DNA of 15,912 nt from CAZTWC01 sp964617105 [NCBI: uncultured Myxococcia bacterium] (GTDB lineage: Bacteria > CAZTWC01). The stretch covers positions 1-15,912 of the forward strand of contig CAZTWC010000062.1 in assembly GCA_964617105.1 (NCBI GenBank). The letters run 5' to 3'. The notes below the pieces were generated by a model that had not been told where the DNA came from, did not search any database, and saw only the letters and a program-made list of their open reading frames with translations. This document shows positions 8,312 to 15,840 of the stretch, piece after piece (the stretch's first letter is position 1; each line of letters begins with the position of its first letter). Both the position numbers and the translations under genes were made by a program.

Positions 8312-8947
8312 CTAATTTTTTTTGGCCTTTGAGGCTTTTACTTTTTTAACTTCTACATCGTATTTTATAGCAGGCCGATCCTTTAGCGGGGTTGTAACAC
8401 CGCCTTTTTCATGCCCAACTATATTGATTTTAGTTACCTTGCCCTCTTCAGCAGAAAAAGTGTAACTAGATCTGACCCGAAACTTATATCCTTCCAAATA
8501 GGAAAAAAGGCCGAAACCTCCTCCCTTTAGAGTCATTGAAATCGCAACGTTGTGATTGCCGGGAACAATGCTGCCGTTGAAAATTTCTATCTCTTTTTTT
8601 AGGTTCAACTCCCCATCCATATCAGTTTTGGTAAATATGGGTGCACCATCAAGGGAATAACTGACAGTATCCAACAGAAAGTTGCCTCCCAAATCATTTT
8701 TATGGGTTAAAACAGCCCTGGCGCCTGCAATTACACCATGTAATACCGTTTCCTGCAAGAGGATCAACCTGGCTTTTGACCGGAATATTTTTTCCTTCAA
8801 CTCATTAACTTTTTCTTCCAGGGTTTTAATTTTAATGTTGTAGGTATCGTCTGAACTCTTCAAGCCGATGCCCGTCTGGGCGCAAACAAGACTGCCGGCC
8901 AATACAATTAGCAGAGCCACTACAAACGAGCAGGTCCTGAGATACAT
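8312..8947 (-). CDS. Secreted protein of unknown function with coiled coil and beta-rich domain (211 aa)
   Basis: I do not recognise this gene. The ATG at 8947 has a strong GGGAGG site 8 bases upstream. Residues 1-23 are a signal peptide, with a hydrophobic core at 8-20 and a likely cut after VCA. Cys22 is not in a valid lipobox because Val precedes it. Residues of about 36-68 are an amphipathic coiled coil rich in Lys, Glu and Leu. Residues of about 72-195 look beta-rich, with segments such as DTVSYSLDGAPIF and a GNHNVAISMTL...YKFRVRSSYTF pattern recalling PEGA or Ig-like surface domains. The last ten residues are Lys-rich. It has its own candidate promoter just after nifJ and a hairpin terminator before the TPR operon, so it is probably a separate envelope gene. 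Its position suggests, but does not show, a partnership with the TPR proteins. Confidence 0.82.
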   Translation of the reverse strand: MYLRTCSFVVALLIVLAGSLVCAQTGIGLKSSDDTYNIKIKTLEEKVNELKEKIFRSKARLILLQETVLHGVIAGARAVLTHKNDLGGNFLLDTVSYSLDGAPIFTKTDMDGELNLKKEIEIFNGSIVPGNHNVAISMTLKGGGFGLFSYLEGYKFRVRSSYTFSAEEGKVTKINIVGHEKGGVTTPLKDRPAIKYDVEVKKVKASKAKKN

Positions 8948-9003
8948 CTATTTATCCTCCCTTAAACGGTTTACTATTTCATAAAATTTACAAAGTGTTC
9001 TTA

Positions 9004-9032
9004 AACTTAACCGAATCTTAATTATATGTCAA
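9004..9032 (-). promoter_or_regulatory. Candidate sigma-70 promoter for the 211-residue secreted protein
   Basis: A perfect TTGACA (9027-9032) lies on the minus strand 80 bases before the ATG. With a 17-base spacer the -10 would be TAAGTT (9004-9009), which is weak. A perfect TATAAT (9021-9026) directly abuts the -35 but has no good partner upstream. The location in the 107-base gap after nifJ, where no terminator is visible, supports a secondary start here. Confidence 0.4.
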
Positions 9033-9054
9033 TAAAGTTGGTATCTTTTGTTCT

Positions 9055-12000
9055 TTACTGATCAAGGCAATGTGAATAATCAATTTGAGATAACTGTTTG
9101 TAGAGATTATACCTATGTACAGCATCTTTTTGTGACTGCCTCAAAAAAGTAGCCGCTGCTTCAGGATTACGTTTTTTCAGCACTCTGAACCGGTTTTCCC
9201 CCATAGTGTACTCTTCCATGGATATTGACGGCTCTTTGCTTTCCAATACCAGTGGGTTTTTACCCTGTTTGGCTAGATCCGGGTTGTAACGATAAAGAGG
9301 CCAGTGACCAGATAGCACTGCTTTTTTCTGCTCATCCATCCCTGTAGTCATATTGATACCGTGGGCAATACAGTTGGAATAGGCTAATATCAGGGAGGGG
9401 CCGTCGTAAGCCTCTGCCTCGGCAAAAGCCTTTACCGTCTGGTTCCGGTTGGCGCCCATAGCTATGCTGGCAATATAAACATTGCCATAAGACATAAAAA
9501 TCAGGCCCATATCTTTTTTCTGGAGCGGCTTTCCGCCGGCGGCAAACTGTGCCACCGCACCGCGGGGAGTCGCTTTAGATTGCTGGCCGCCGGTATTGGA
9601 GTAAACTTCAGTATCCAAAACCAAAAGGTTAACATTTTTACCTGAGGCCAGGACATGATCCAAGCCGCCGTAGCCAATGTCGTAGGCCCAGCCATCTCCA
9701 CCAATACCCCATACTGACTTGCTGATCAGATAATCAGACACGCTTGTCAAATGCTGGCCCAGGTCAAAGGTGTTGGCCAATAAATAATCTTTCAGTTTAG
9801 ATACCCGCTGCCTCTGCGCTTCGATTCCATCCAAAGTAGTTTGATCGGCGTTCTTTATGCTTTGCAGCAGATCGGCAATCTCTTTCCCCTCATCCATGGC
9901 CATAACTCTATCGACCAACTCCAGGGCAAATTGGTTAAACTTATCTACCGTAAGCCTCATTCCCATGGCTACCTCTGCAGTATCTTCAAACAGGGAATTG
10001 TTCCAGGTAGGACCACGGCCATCATCTCTGGTGCAGTATGGGGTGGTGGGAAGATTACCTCCATAAATAGAGGAGCAGCCGGTGGCATTGGCAATGATGG
10101 CCCGATCGCCAAACAACTGAGTCATCAGTTTGACGTAGGGGGTTTCGCCGCAACCGGAGCAAGCACCGGAGAACTCAAATAGGGGCCTGATCAACTGGCT
10201 CCCCCGGACCGTAGCCGGCTTGACCAATTTGCTGTCTACTTCGGGCAGGTTGAGAAAAAACTTCCAGTTTTCTGCCTCGCTGGCCCGCAGAGGAGTCTGG
10301 TGCTCCAATAAAATAGCATCTTTTTTCTTGGAAGTACAGGTTTCTATACAAACTCCACAACCAGTGCAATCTTCCGGCGCCACCTGCAGTGTACAGGCCA
10401 TGGTCTTAAACTCTTTTCCTCTTGCCTGAATCGATTTAAAAGTTTCCGGTTTTCCTTCCAGTTTGGATGGATCGTAAATTTTCATCCGGATGGCAGCGTG
10501 AGGACAATAGAGGGAGCAAGCTCCGCACTGGATGCAACTTTCAGGATTCCAAACCGGAATACTGAGGGCGATATTGCGCTTTTCATATTGGGTAGTAGAA
10601 ACCGGCCAGGTGCCATCAACAGGCATCTGGGAAACTTTCATATCATCGCCTTCCTGTCGCAGCATAATGGCGGTTACATCTTTAACAAAGTCGGGAGCAT
10701 GCTCTGGAACCACGTCTGGACGGGTAATGGAACTGGTTACCTGGCTGGGAATTTCCACCTCTTCGATCCCTTCGATAGCCCGGTCTATGGCGGACACATT
10801 CATCTGCACCACTTTTTCGCCTTTACTGCCATAAGTTTTTTGTATCGCATCCCTGATAGCCTTAATTGCCACTCCCTGGTCAATAACCCCGGAAATCTTA
10901 AAAAATGCGGTTTGCATAATAACATTGATCCTGGCTCCCAGGCCGATCTCTTCTCCGATTTTTATGGCATCGATAACGAAAAGTTTCATTTTTTTATCGA
11001 TCAGTTGCTGTTGGATCTCACGAGGCATCTTGTCCCAAACCTCTTTGGCATTGTATTCAGAGGTCAACAAGAAAGTTGAACCAGGTTTGGCATACTTTAA
11101 AATATCAAATTTCTCCAGAAAGGTAAAATTGTGGCAACCCACGAAATCGGCATTATATACCAGGTAGCGGCTGCGAATCGGTTCATCGGCAATACGCAAA
11201 TGGGAAACCGTTACCGCGCCCGCTTTTTTAGAATCGTAGACAAAATAGGCCTGAGTGTATTTGTCGCTGTTGTCAGCGATTATTTTTACCGAGTTTTTGT
11301 TCGCGCCAACGGTGCCATCAGAACCAAGACCATAGAAAAGCGCGCCATAAGTGTCACCTTCGGCAGAGAAATCAGTTTGAAAATCTAAACTGGTGTTGGC
11401 AACATCATCGTTGATGCCTATAGTAAAATGGTCCTTGGGATTATCGGAATTCAAGTTATCCAGCACTCCCTTGACCATGGCTGCGGTAAACTCTTTTGAG
11501 CCCAAACCGTACCGGCCGCCAATTACCTGAGGTAGTTGCTGAAATTTAGTCATATTCTTGGCATGACCCTCATAGAGAGCAGAGCAAACATCCTGGTAAA
11601 GCGGCTCTCCGGGTGCACCCGGCTCCTTGGTGCGATCGAGGACGGCTATCTTTTTGACTGTAGGCGGTAAAGTGTTAATAAAGGCTTCTACGTTAAAAGG
11701 CCTATAAAGGTTGACCTTTACCATTCCAAAATTGCCGCCGTCCTTATTTACATAGTCGATGGTTTCGTTTACAGTTTCCGCTCCAGAACCCATAACCACC
11801 ACCAAATTTTCAGCCTCCGGCATGCCGGCATAATCAAACAAGTGGTATTGCCGGCCGGTAAGGCTGGCAAACTTGTCCATCTGGTTTTGGACAATCTGGG
11901 GACATTGGAGGTAATACTTGTTCACTGTTTCCCGACCCTGGAAATAGACATCAGGATTTTGGGAAGTCCCTCGTAAAATCGGCTTTTCGGGGTTCATCCC

Positions 12001-12618
12001 CCTGCTTTTATGGGCTCTGACCAAGTCATCGTCCATCATGGTTTTCATATCGTCATAAGTTAATTCCTCTATCTTTTGAATCTCGTGAGAACCGCGAAAA
12101 CCTTCGAAAAAATGGACAAAGGGGATGCGTGATTCCAGAGTGACTGCCTGAGAAATAAGAGCGAAATCCATTATCTCCTGCATGGTGCCGGAGCCTAAAA
12201 GCCCAAAGCCGGTGGACCTTACCGCCATGATATCGGAGTGATCACCAAAAATCGATAGAGCCTGGCAAGCCAAAGATCTGGCTGAAACATGAAAAACCGT
12301 GGGGCATAACTCCCCGGCAATTTTATACATCGAGGGAATCATCAGCAACAGCCCTTGAGATGCGGTAAAGGTGGTGGTCAGGGCGCCACTGGTCAGAGCG
12401 CCATGCACTGCAGCGGAAGCACCGCCCTCGGATTGCATCTCCGTGACTGTAGGAATTGTACCCCAGATATTTTTCTCGCCCCCGGCCGATTTCTCATCGG
12501 CCATCTCTCCCATTCCCGAAGATGGAGTTATCGGATATATTGCAATAATTTCGTTGGTAGCATGGGCAACATAAGCCACTGCTGTATTTCCATCGTAAGG
12601 TACCATCTTCCTTGCCAT
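9055..12618 (-). CDS. nifJ: Pyruvate:ferredoxin (flavodoxin) oxidoreductase, single-chain (1187 aa)
   Basis: This enzyme oxidises pyruvate with CoA to acetyl-CoA and CO2, passing electrons to ferredoxin or flavodoxin in the cytoplasm of anaerobes. The chain is full length and all domains are in order. YPITPSS at 28-34 holds the catalytic Thr31 position. GLGSDGTVGANKNS follows in the central domain. The ferredoxin-like insert has Cys695/698/701/705 and Cys751/754/757/761. Cys820, Cys823, Cys848 and Cys1083 match the ligands of the cluster near thiamine diphosphate. GDGWAYDIGYGG (Asp975) and SNTGGQQS form the thiamine/Mg site. An AAGGAG site lies 7 bases before the ATG. It follows recR by 90 bases with a promoter candidate in the gap. 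One oddity is that the second ferredoxin motif ends in Cys-Thr where Cys-Pro is usual. The identification is certain; pyruvate as substrate is very likely from the family. Confidence 0.98.
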   Translation of the reverse strand: MARKMVPYDGNTAVAYVAHATNEIIAIYPITPSSGMGEMADEKSAGGEKNIWGTIPTVTEMQSEGGASAAVHGALTSGALTTTFTASQGLLLMIPSMYKIAGELCPTVFHVSARSLACQALSIFGDHSDIMAVRSTGFGLLGSGTMQEIMDFALISQAVTLESRIPFVHFFEGFRGSHEIQKIEELTYDDMKTMMDDDLVRAHKSRGMNPEKPILRGTSQNPDVYFQGRETVNKYYLQCPQIVQNQMDKFASLTGRQYHLFDYAGMPEAENLVVVMGSGAETVNETIDYVNKDGGNFGMVKVNLYRPFNVEAFINTLPPTVKKIAVLDRTKEPGAPGEPLYQDVCSALYEGHAKNMTKFQQLPQVIGGRYGLGSKEFTAAMVKGVLDNLNSDNPKDHFTIGINDDVANTSLDFQTDFSAEGDTYGALFYGLGSDGTVGANKNSVKIIADNSDKYTQAYFVYDSKKAGAVTVSHLRIADEPIRSRYLVYNADFVGCHNFTFLEKFDILKYAKPGSTFLLTSEYNAKEVWDKMPREIQQQLIDKKMKLFVIDAIKIGEEIGLGARINVIMQTAFFKISGVIDQGVAIKAIRDAIQKTYGSKGEKVVQMNVSAIDRAIEGIEEVEIPSQVTSSITRPDVVPEHAPDFVKDVTAIMLRQEGDDMKVSQMPVDGTWPVSTTQYEKRNIALSIPVWNPESCIQCGACSLYCPHAAIRMKIYDPSKLEGKPETFKSIQARGKEFKTMACTLQVAPEDCTGCGVCIETCTSKKKDAILLEHQTPLRASEAENWKFFLNLPEVDSKLVKPATVRGSQLIRPLFEFSGACSGCGETPYVKLMTQLFGDRAIIANATGCSSIYGGNLPTTPYCTRDDGRGPTWNNSLFEDTAEVAMGMRLTVDKFNQFALELVDRVMAMDEGKEIADLLQSIKNADQTTLDGIEAQRQRVSKLKDYLLANTFDLGQHLTSVSDYLISKSVWGIGGDGWAYDIGYGGLDHVLASGKNVNLLVLDTEVYSNTGGQQSKATPRGAVAQFAAGGKPLQKKDMGLIFMSYGNVYIASIAMGANRNQTVKAFAEAEAYDGPSLILAYSNCIAHGINMTTGMDEQKKAVLSGHWPLYRYNPDLAKQGKNPLVLESKEPSISMEEYTMGENRFRVLKKRNPEAAATFLRQSQKDAVHRYNLYKQLSQIDYSHCLDQ

Positions 12619-12671
12619 AACAAAACTCCTTGTGGTTTTAAATTTTTATCCCTATTTTTCTAGATCTACCG

Positions 12672-12700
12672 AGTATATTTGATTCTTTAAAAAAAAACAA
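12672..12700 (-). promoter_or_regulatory. nifJ: Candidate sigma-70 promoter for nifJ
   Basis: On the minus strand TTGTTT (12695-12700), a 17-base spacer and TATACT (12672-12677) lie in the 90-base gap between recR and nifJ, about 54 bases before the start codon. The -10 matches five of six consensus positions and the -35 three. The spacer contains nine T residues in a row (12689-12697), which could also act as an upstream-like element. This would let nifJ be expressed apart from the replication genes. Confidence 0.45.
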
Positions 12701-12708
12701 ACAATAAA

Positions 12709-13302
12709 TCAATACTTTTTTCTCTCCTCCAATGCCCTGCTCAGAGTCATTTGATCAATATATTCCAACTCTCCCCCCATTGGTACACCAGAAGCAATTC
12801 TAGACACCGTAACCCGGTAAGAGTTTAACAGTTTGGCAATATACATAGCGGTCAATTCACCATCAGTGTCGGTATCAGTTGCCAGAATAACCTCTCTTAC
12901 CCCACCCTCAATTCTTTTTAGCAAGGCGGTTATTTTCAATTTTTCCGGATCCAACTCGCCCAAAGAGGTAAGAGCGCCATGCAAAACGTGGTACTTTCCT
13001 TGAAAATCTCCCAAAGCCTCAATAGCCCAGAGGTGTTGAACCTCTTCAACCACGCAAATTGTGCTGTCGCTTCTGGATGGATTACGGCAAATATCGCATA
13101 CCTCCCCTTCAGTTAAATTGAAACACACTTGACACAGTTTGATTTTATCGCGGATATCTACTATCGCTTCGGAGAGATTGGTCAAATAATCGGCATCTGC
13201 CTTAATTAAAAATAGAGATAATCTGGCAGCGCTTTTTTCGCCAATTCCAGGCATGCGGGTTAAATTTGAGATCAAGTTGGCGACCGGGACTGAGTGTCTC
13301 AT
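12709..13302 (-). CDS. recR: Recombination mediator protein RecR (197 aa)
   Basis: RecR acts with RecF/RecO to load RecA on gapped single-stranded DNA. The length is normal for the family. The helix-hairpin-helix MPGIGEKSAARL is at 17-28, and the zinc finger has Cys57, Cys60, Cys69 and Cys72. The Toprim domain spans about 80-175, with Glu86/Glu87 and the acidic stretch ATDTDTDGE at 141-149. The C-terminal GVPMGGELEYIDQMTLSRAL is the conserved family signature. An in-frame TAG directly precedes the ATG, so the start cannot be further upstream. No strong ribosome-binding site is seen, only GAG about 9 bases before, so translation may depend on the upstream ybaB, 36 bases away. The acidic residues at 143/145/147 differ from the ATNP-type sequence common in RecR. 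Confidence 0.97.
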   Translation of the reverse strand: MRHSVPVANLISNLTRMPGIGEKSAARLSLFLIKADADYLTNLSEAIVDIRDKIKLCQVCFNLTEGEVCDICRNPSRSDSTICVVEEVQHLWAIEALGDFQGKYHVLHGALTSLGELDPEKLKITALLKRIEGGVREVILATDTDTDGELTAMYIAKLLNSYRVTVSRIASGVPMGGELEYIDQMTLSRALEERKKY

Positions 13303-13338
13303 CTATTTCGGCTCATAGAAAGGTGGTTTAGGAGGGAT

Positions 13339-13662
13339 CTAGAGAGGAAGATTGCCCATAAAATTGGGCATGGGTAATCCGCCGGTAAGTTTTTTCAACT
13401 CCTCTTGCAACAATTGCTTCGATTGCTCAAGGGCATTATTGGCAGCAGCAATAATCAAGTCCTCTAACATCTCCTTGTCTTCAGAAGCGTATATCTCCGG
13501 CTCTATGGTCAAAGAAATAATCTGCTGCCGGCCGTTTACCACCACTTTTACCATGCCGCCACCCGATACGCCTTCCACTTTTTTTTGGGCGACTTCTTGT
13601 TGAATTTCATTAAACTTGGTCTGCATGGACTGGGCCTGTTTCATTATATCGGTAAGGTCCAT
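13339..13662 (-). CDS. ybaB: Nucleoid-associated protein YbaB/EbfC family (107 aa)
   Basis: This is a small dimeric DNA-binding protein. It has the family pattern of an N-terminal helix (MKQAQSMQTKFNEIQQEVA), the glycine-rich turn GVSGGGMVKVVVNGRQQI, and a long C-terminal helix (residues 64-93, from EMLEDLIIAAANNAL). The length is normal. A perfect AAGGAGG site lies 6 bases upstream of the ATG. It sits between dnaX (50 bases upstream) and recR (36 bases downstream), the classic dnaX-ybaB-recR arrangement, so the three are almost certainly one transcript. The exact cellular role of the family is unsettled; DNA binding is established for several members. Confidence 0.97.
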   Translation of the reverse strand: MDLTDIMKQAQSMQTKFNEIQQEVAQKKVEGVSGGGMVKVVVNGRQQIISLTIEPEIYASEDKEMLEDLIIAAANNALEQSKQLLQEELKKLTGGLPMPNFMGNLPL

Positions 13663-13712
13663 TTAATCCTCCTTGCTATTTTTGTTACCTTTTACTAACG
13701 TATAGAAGCAAT

Positions 13713-15470
13713 TTAGGGCTCCAACTTTTTACCTTCAGGAGTTACTATTTTGGAAACTTCTCCTCCAAATACTTTTTGCAACTCCTTTATAAAGGGATTA
13801 TTATGGGCCTGGTTAAATAATTCTGCCCGATATTTACGCCTATCCCGCTCAAATTTCTCGGTCAAAGAAAACCCCTGTTTCTCCAGATTATTATCCTCGC
13901 TCTCAATAAAATTGAAAACATATCTTCCCTTAAAATTATCCTCAATTATCTTTTCCAGGCAAGTTTTTTGTTCCAAAATTTTACTTAGTGCGTATGCCTC
14001 CCGAGGAAAACCTATATTTATACAACATTTATCATTTTTTAACTCAAAACCCAACACTCGTGAATCATCCAAAAGGCCGGCAAGAAAATCATTGTGTTGG
14101 CGAACACAATTAACAATCTCTTCCCACTCTTTAATCTCCTTTTCTGGGTAATACTCATTATGCTCTTCACCATCAACAACATCACCCCTTTGGCTATTAT
14201 CACTCAAGTTGGGTTGATGATGACGGGATGATTCTTTTTTTTTTATTTTTAGTTCATTACTTTTCCGGTCAACCGCTTTTACTGAAGGTAAATCTCTCGC
14301 ATCTTTTGTCCTGGCGGTGTTGGCGGAAATAGGTTTATGCCTGCCTATCTCCTCCTGCAACTCTGAAACCACCTTGTCAAGAGAACTAAACCCCCTGAAG
14401 GTCACCATTTTTACCAAAGCCATCTCCGCTACCACCTGAGGAAAGGGAGAGTTGCTAAATTGAGGAAAAGTTTTGCACAGAATATCGAACCAGGCAATTA
14501 AATGATCCAGTTCCACCTGAAGATTAAAATCAGTGTCTGGACTTTTGACCGGAGATACACCCTCAGACTGCATCATTTTGACCACAGTAGCATCTTTTAA
14601 ATAGCGGGCCATCTCCTGAAAAAGCAATTTCAAGTCCGCCCCTTTGTCTATGGCAGTGTTTAACTGGGCCAGGGCTTTTTCTATTCCGCCGCTGGCGATA
14701 TTACTCAGCATCTCCCCAATAAACCGCCTATCTACCAGCCCAAATATTTTAATAATATCTTCAGCGTTTATCTCCTCGCTACAATAGGCTATTGCTTGAT
14801 CCAGCAAACTAAGCGCGTCCCTCATGCTTCCCGCCGCCATCTGGGCTATGAGTTCAGCAGCGCGTTGATTGAAATTCAACTCCTCTTCACTCATTATCCT
14901 CTTCAGATGGGCGGTAATCTTATCGGATGGTATCCGGTAAAAATCGTAGCGCTGGCACCGGGAAAGAATGGTGGCAGGAATTTTATGCGGTTCGGTGGTG
15001 GCAAAGATAAACTTGACGTGGCCAGGCGGTTCTTCCAGAGTCTTGAGCAAAGCATTAAAAGCATTGTTGCTCAACATGTGGACTTCATCGATAATATAAA
15101 TTTTTATTTTTCCCAGAGTGGGCAGAAACCTTACATTTTCTCTCAACTCCCGGATATCATCCACACTGGTGTTAGAAGCACCGTCAATCTCGTGAACATC
15201 CATAAAGGTACTATCGGATATGGCTTGACAGTTACTGCAGTGGTTACAAGGCTCAACCGTATCGTCTTTTGCCTCCTGGCAATTGAGGGTTTTAGCCAAT
15301 ATTCGAGCGGCAGAGGTTTTTCCCACTCCTCTGGAACCGGTGAACAGATAGGCGTGAGCCACTCTTTTCAATTTAATGGCATTTTGCAAAGACCTGGAAA
15401 CAAATTCCTGTCCCAACAGTTGGGAAAAAGTCTGAGGACGCCATTTTCTCGCTAAAACCAGGTATGCCAT
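13713..15470 (-). CDS. dnaX: DNA polymerase III subunits tau and gamma (585 aa)
   Basis: DnaX is the ATPase of the clamp loader that puts the sliding clamp on DNA and ties the polymerases together. The start MAYLVLARKWRPQTF is the conserved family N-terminus. Walker A GSRGVGKT is at 45-52, zinc-binding Cys64, 75, 78 and 81 follow, Walker B is IYIIDEVH (Asp128, Glu129), the SRC sensor-1 motif is at 170-172, and the sensor-2 segment GSMRDALSLLDQAI holds Arg217. Residues of about 380-450 are a polar linker and the rest is the tau-specific C-terminal region. No good ribosome-binding site precedes the ATG; GAGGG lies about 15 bases away. Ten A residues at 14235-14244 encode Lys410-412, and a slip there would give a gamma-like product of about 420 residues. 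It heads the dnaX-ybaB-recR operon. Confidence 0.98.
   Translation of the reverse strand: MAYLVLARKWRPQTFSQLLGQEFVSRSLQNAIKLKRVAHAYLFTGSRGVGKTSAARILAKTLNCQEAKDDTVEPCNHCSNCQAISDSTFMDVHEIDGASNTSVDDIRELRENVRFLPTLGKIKIYIIDEVHMLSNNAFNALLKTLEEPPGHVKFIFATTEPHKIPATILSRCQRYDFYRIPSDKITAHLKRIMSEEELNFNQRAAELIAQMAAGSMRDALSLLDQAIAYCSEEINAEDIIKIFGLVDRRFIGEMLSNIASGGIEKALAQLNTAIDKGADLKLLFQEMARYLKDATVVKMMQSEGVSPVKSPDTDFNLQVELDHLIAWFDILCKTFPQFSNSPFPQVVAEMALVKMVTFRGFSSLDKVVSELQEEIGRHKPISANTARTKDARDLPSVKAVDRKSNELKIKKKESSRHHQPNLSDNSQRGDVVDGEEHNEYYPEKEIKEWEEIVNCVRQHNDFLAGLLDDSRVLGFELKNDKCCINIGFPREAYALSKILEQKTCLEKIIEDNFKGRYVFNFIESEDNNLEKQGFSLTEKFERDRRKYRAELFNQAHNNPFIKELQKVFGGEVSKIVTPEGKKLEP
14200..14244 (-). other. 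dnaX: A10 slippery site in dnaX with stops in both other frames
   Basis: On the coding strand ten A residues (14235-14244) are followed by G, spanning the third base of Ile409 and Lys410-412. Reading one base back gives 11 new codons (RIIPSSSTQLE) and then TGA at 14200-14202, a product of about 423 residues. Reading one base forward gives 9 codons (NHPVIINPT) and TGA at 14204-14206. The truncation point lies just after the ATPase and collar domains, where gamma ends in Escherichia coli (431 residues) and Thermus (about 454). Long A runs cause transcriptional slippage in Thermus dnaX. The run and the stops are seen; the slippage is inferred. Confidence 0.6.
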
Positions 15471-15506
15471 GTTAATTCGCAGGAACCCTCTTTACCGTGG
15501 GGAAGA

Positions 15507-15584
15507 TGTCCAGTTTGTCTGGACAGAGGGGATAAACATTCCCGTAGGGAAGAGGTGGGTTAAGATCTCCGAAGGGACACTTAA
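15507..15584 (-). other. Three consecutive stem-loops in the spacer between SRP RNA and dnaX
   Basis: Reading the minus strand, TTAAG (15580-15584) pairs with CTTAA (15560-15564) around a smaller TCC/GGA stem. Then TTCCC/GGGAA with a three-base loop occupies 15539-15551, and TGTCCAG/CTGGACA with a five-base loop occupies 15507-15525. None is followed by a U tract, so they do not look like efficient intrinsic terminators. They may protect or help process the 3' end of the SRP RNA, or control entry into dnaX. The last stem lies 37 bases before the dnaX ATG. Confidence 0.4.
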
Positions 15585-15592
15585 TATTTTGG

Positions 15593-15693
15593 TGATAGCC
15601 AGGAAACCTGCATCACACAAAGGGATTGCTACCGCTGCTCCCTTCCAGGCCTGACGGAATTCGCAATATACGTTGCGCAGAACCCGGCTATCA
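15593..15693 (-). ncRNA. ffs: Bacterial small SRP RNA (4.5S RNA)
   Basis: This is the RNA of the signal recognition particle, which binds Ffh and targets membrane proteins to FtsY and the translocon. The minus strand carries the diagnostic apical loop and asymmetric bulge, GTCAGGCCTGGAAGGGAGCA (about 15636-15655), continuing as GC and then GGTAGC. The ends pair perfectly: TGATAGCC at 15686-15693 with GGCTATCA at 15593-15600. Inside them GGG/CC and CTGC/GCAG give the expected long hairpin of about 101 bases with no Alu domain. The GGAA tetraloop is closed by U-G where C-G is usual. It begins 10 bases after the tRNA gene and probably shares its promoter. The ends are set from base pairing and may be off by a few bases. 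Confidence 0.93.
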
Positions 15694-15703
15694 TAATAAA
15701 CTC

Positions 15704-15794
<91 letters not shown>

Positions 15795-15811
15795 GCTCAA
15801 TTCAGTAGGGC

Positions 15812-15840
15812 AATATATCATAAAAGAAATTGGTGTGCAA
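15812..15840 (-). promoter_or_regulatory. Candidate sigma-70 promoter for tRNA-Ser and SRP RNA
   Basis: On the minus strand TTGCAC (15835-15840) and TATATT (15812-15817) are separated by exactly 17 bases. Transcription would begin about 10 bases before the tRNA 5' end, as expected for a stable RNA promoter. A TGGTTTAACCA dyad (15842-15852) abuts the -35 box. The rest to the right edge (15853-15912) has no recognisable feature; all minus frames contain stops, and one short plus frame is open to the edge without a start signal. Confidence 0.55.

Noticed and set aside
8879-8884. Lipoprotein signal at Cys22 of the 211-residue protein
   Set aside because: The residue before the cysteine is Val and the segment does not fit the lipobox; an ordinary signal peptidase cut after VCA fits better.
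10498-11079. Open frame of 193 codons on the plus strand opposite nifJ
   Set aside because: It lies fully inside the certain nifJ gene, has no start signal, and its translation has no family features.
14796-15455. Open frame of 219 codons on the plus strand opposite dnaX
   Set aside because: It is entirely antisense to the conserved ATPase domain of dnaX, has no ribosome-binding site or recognisable protein features, and is explained by codon bias of the opposite strand.
15507-15525. Seven-pair hairpin as an intrinsic terminator for the tRNA/SRP transcript
   Set aside because: The sequence after the stem on either strand has no T tract (TCTTCCCC on the minus strand), so it is kept only as a structured element.
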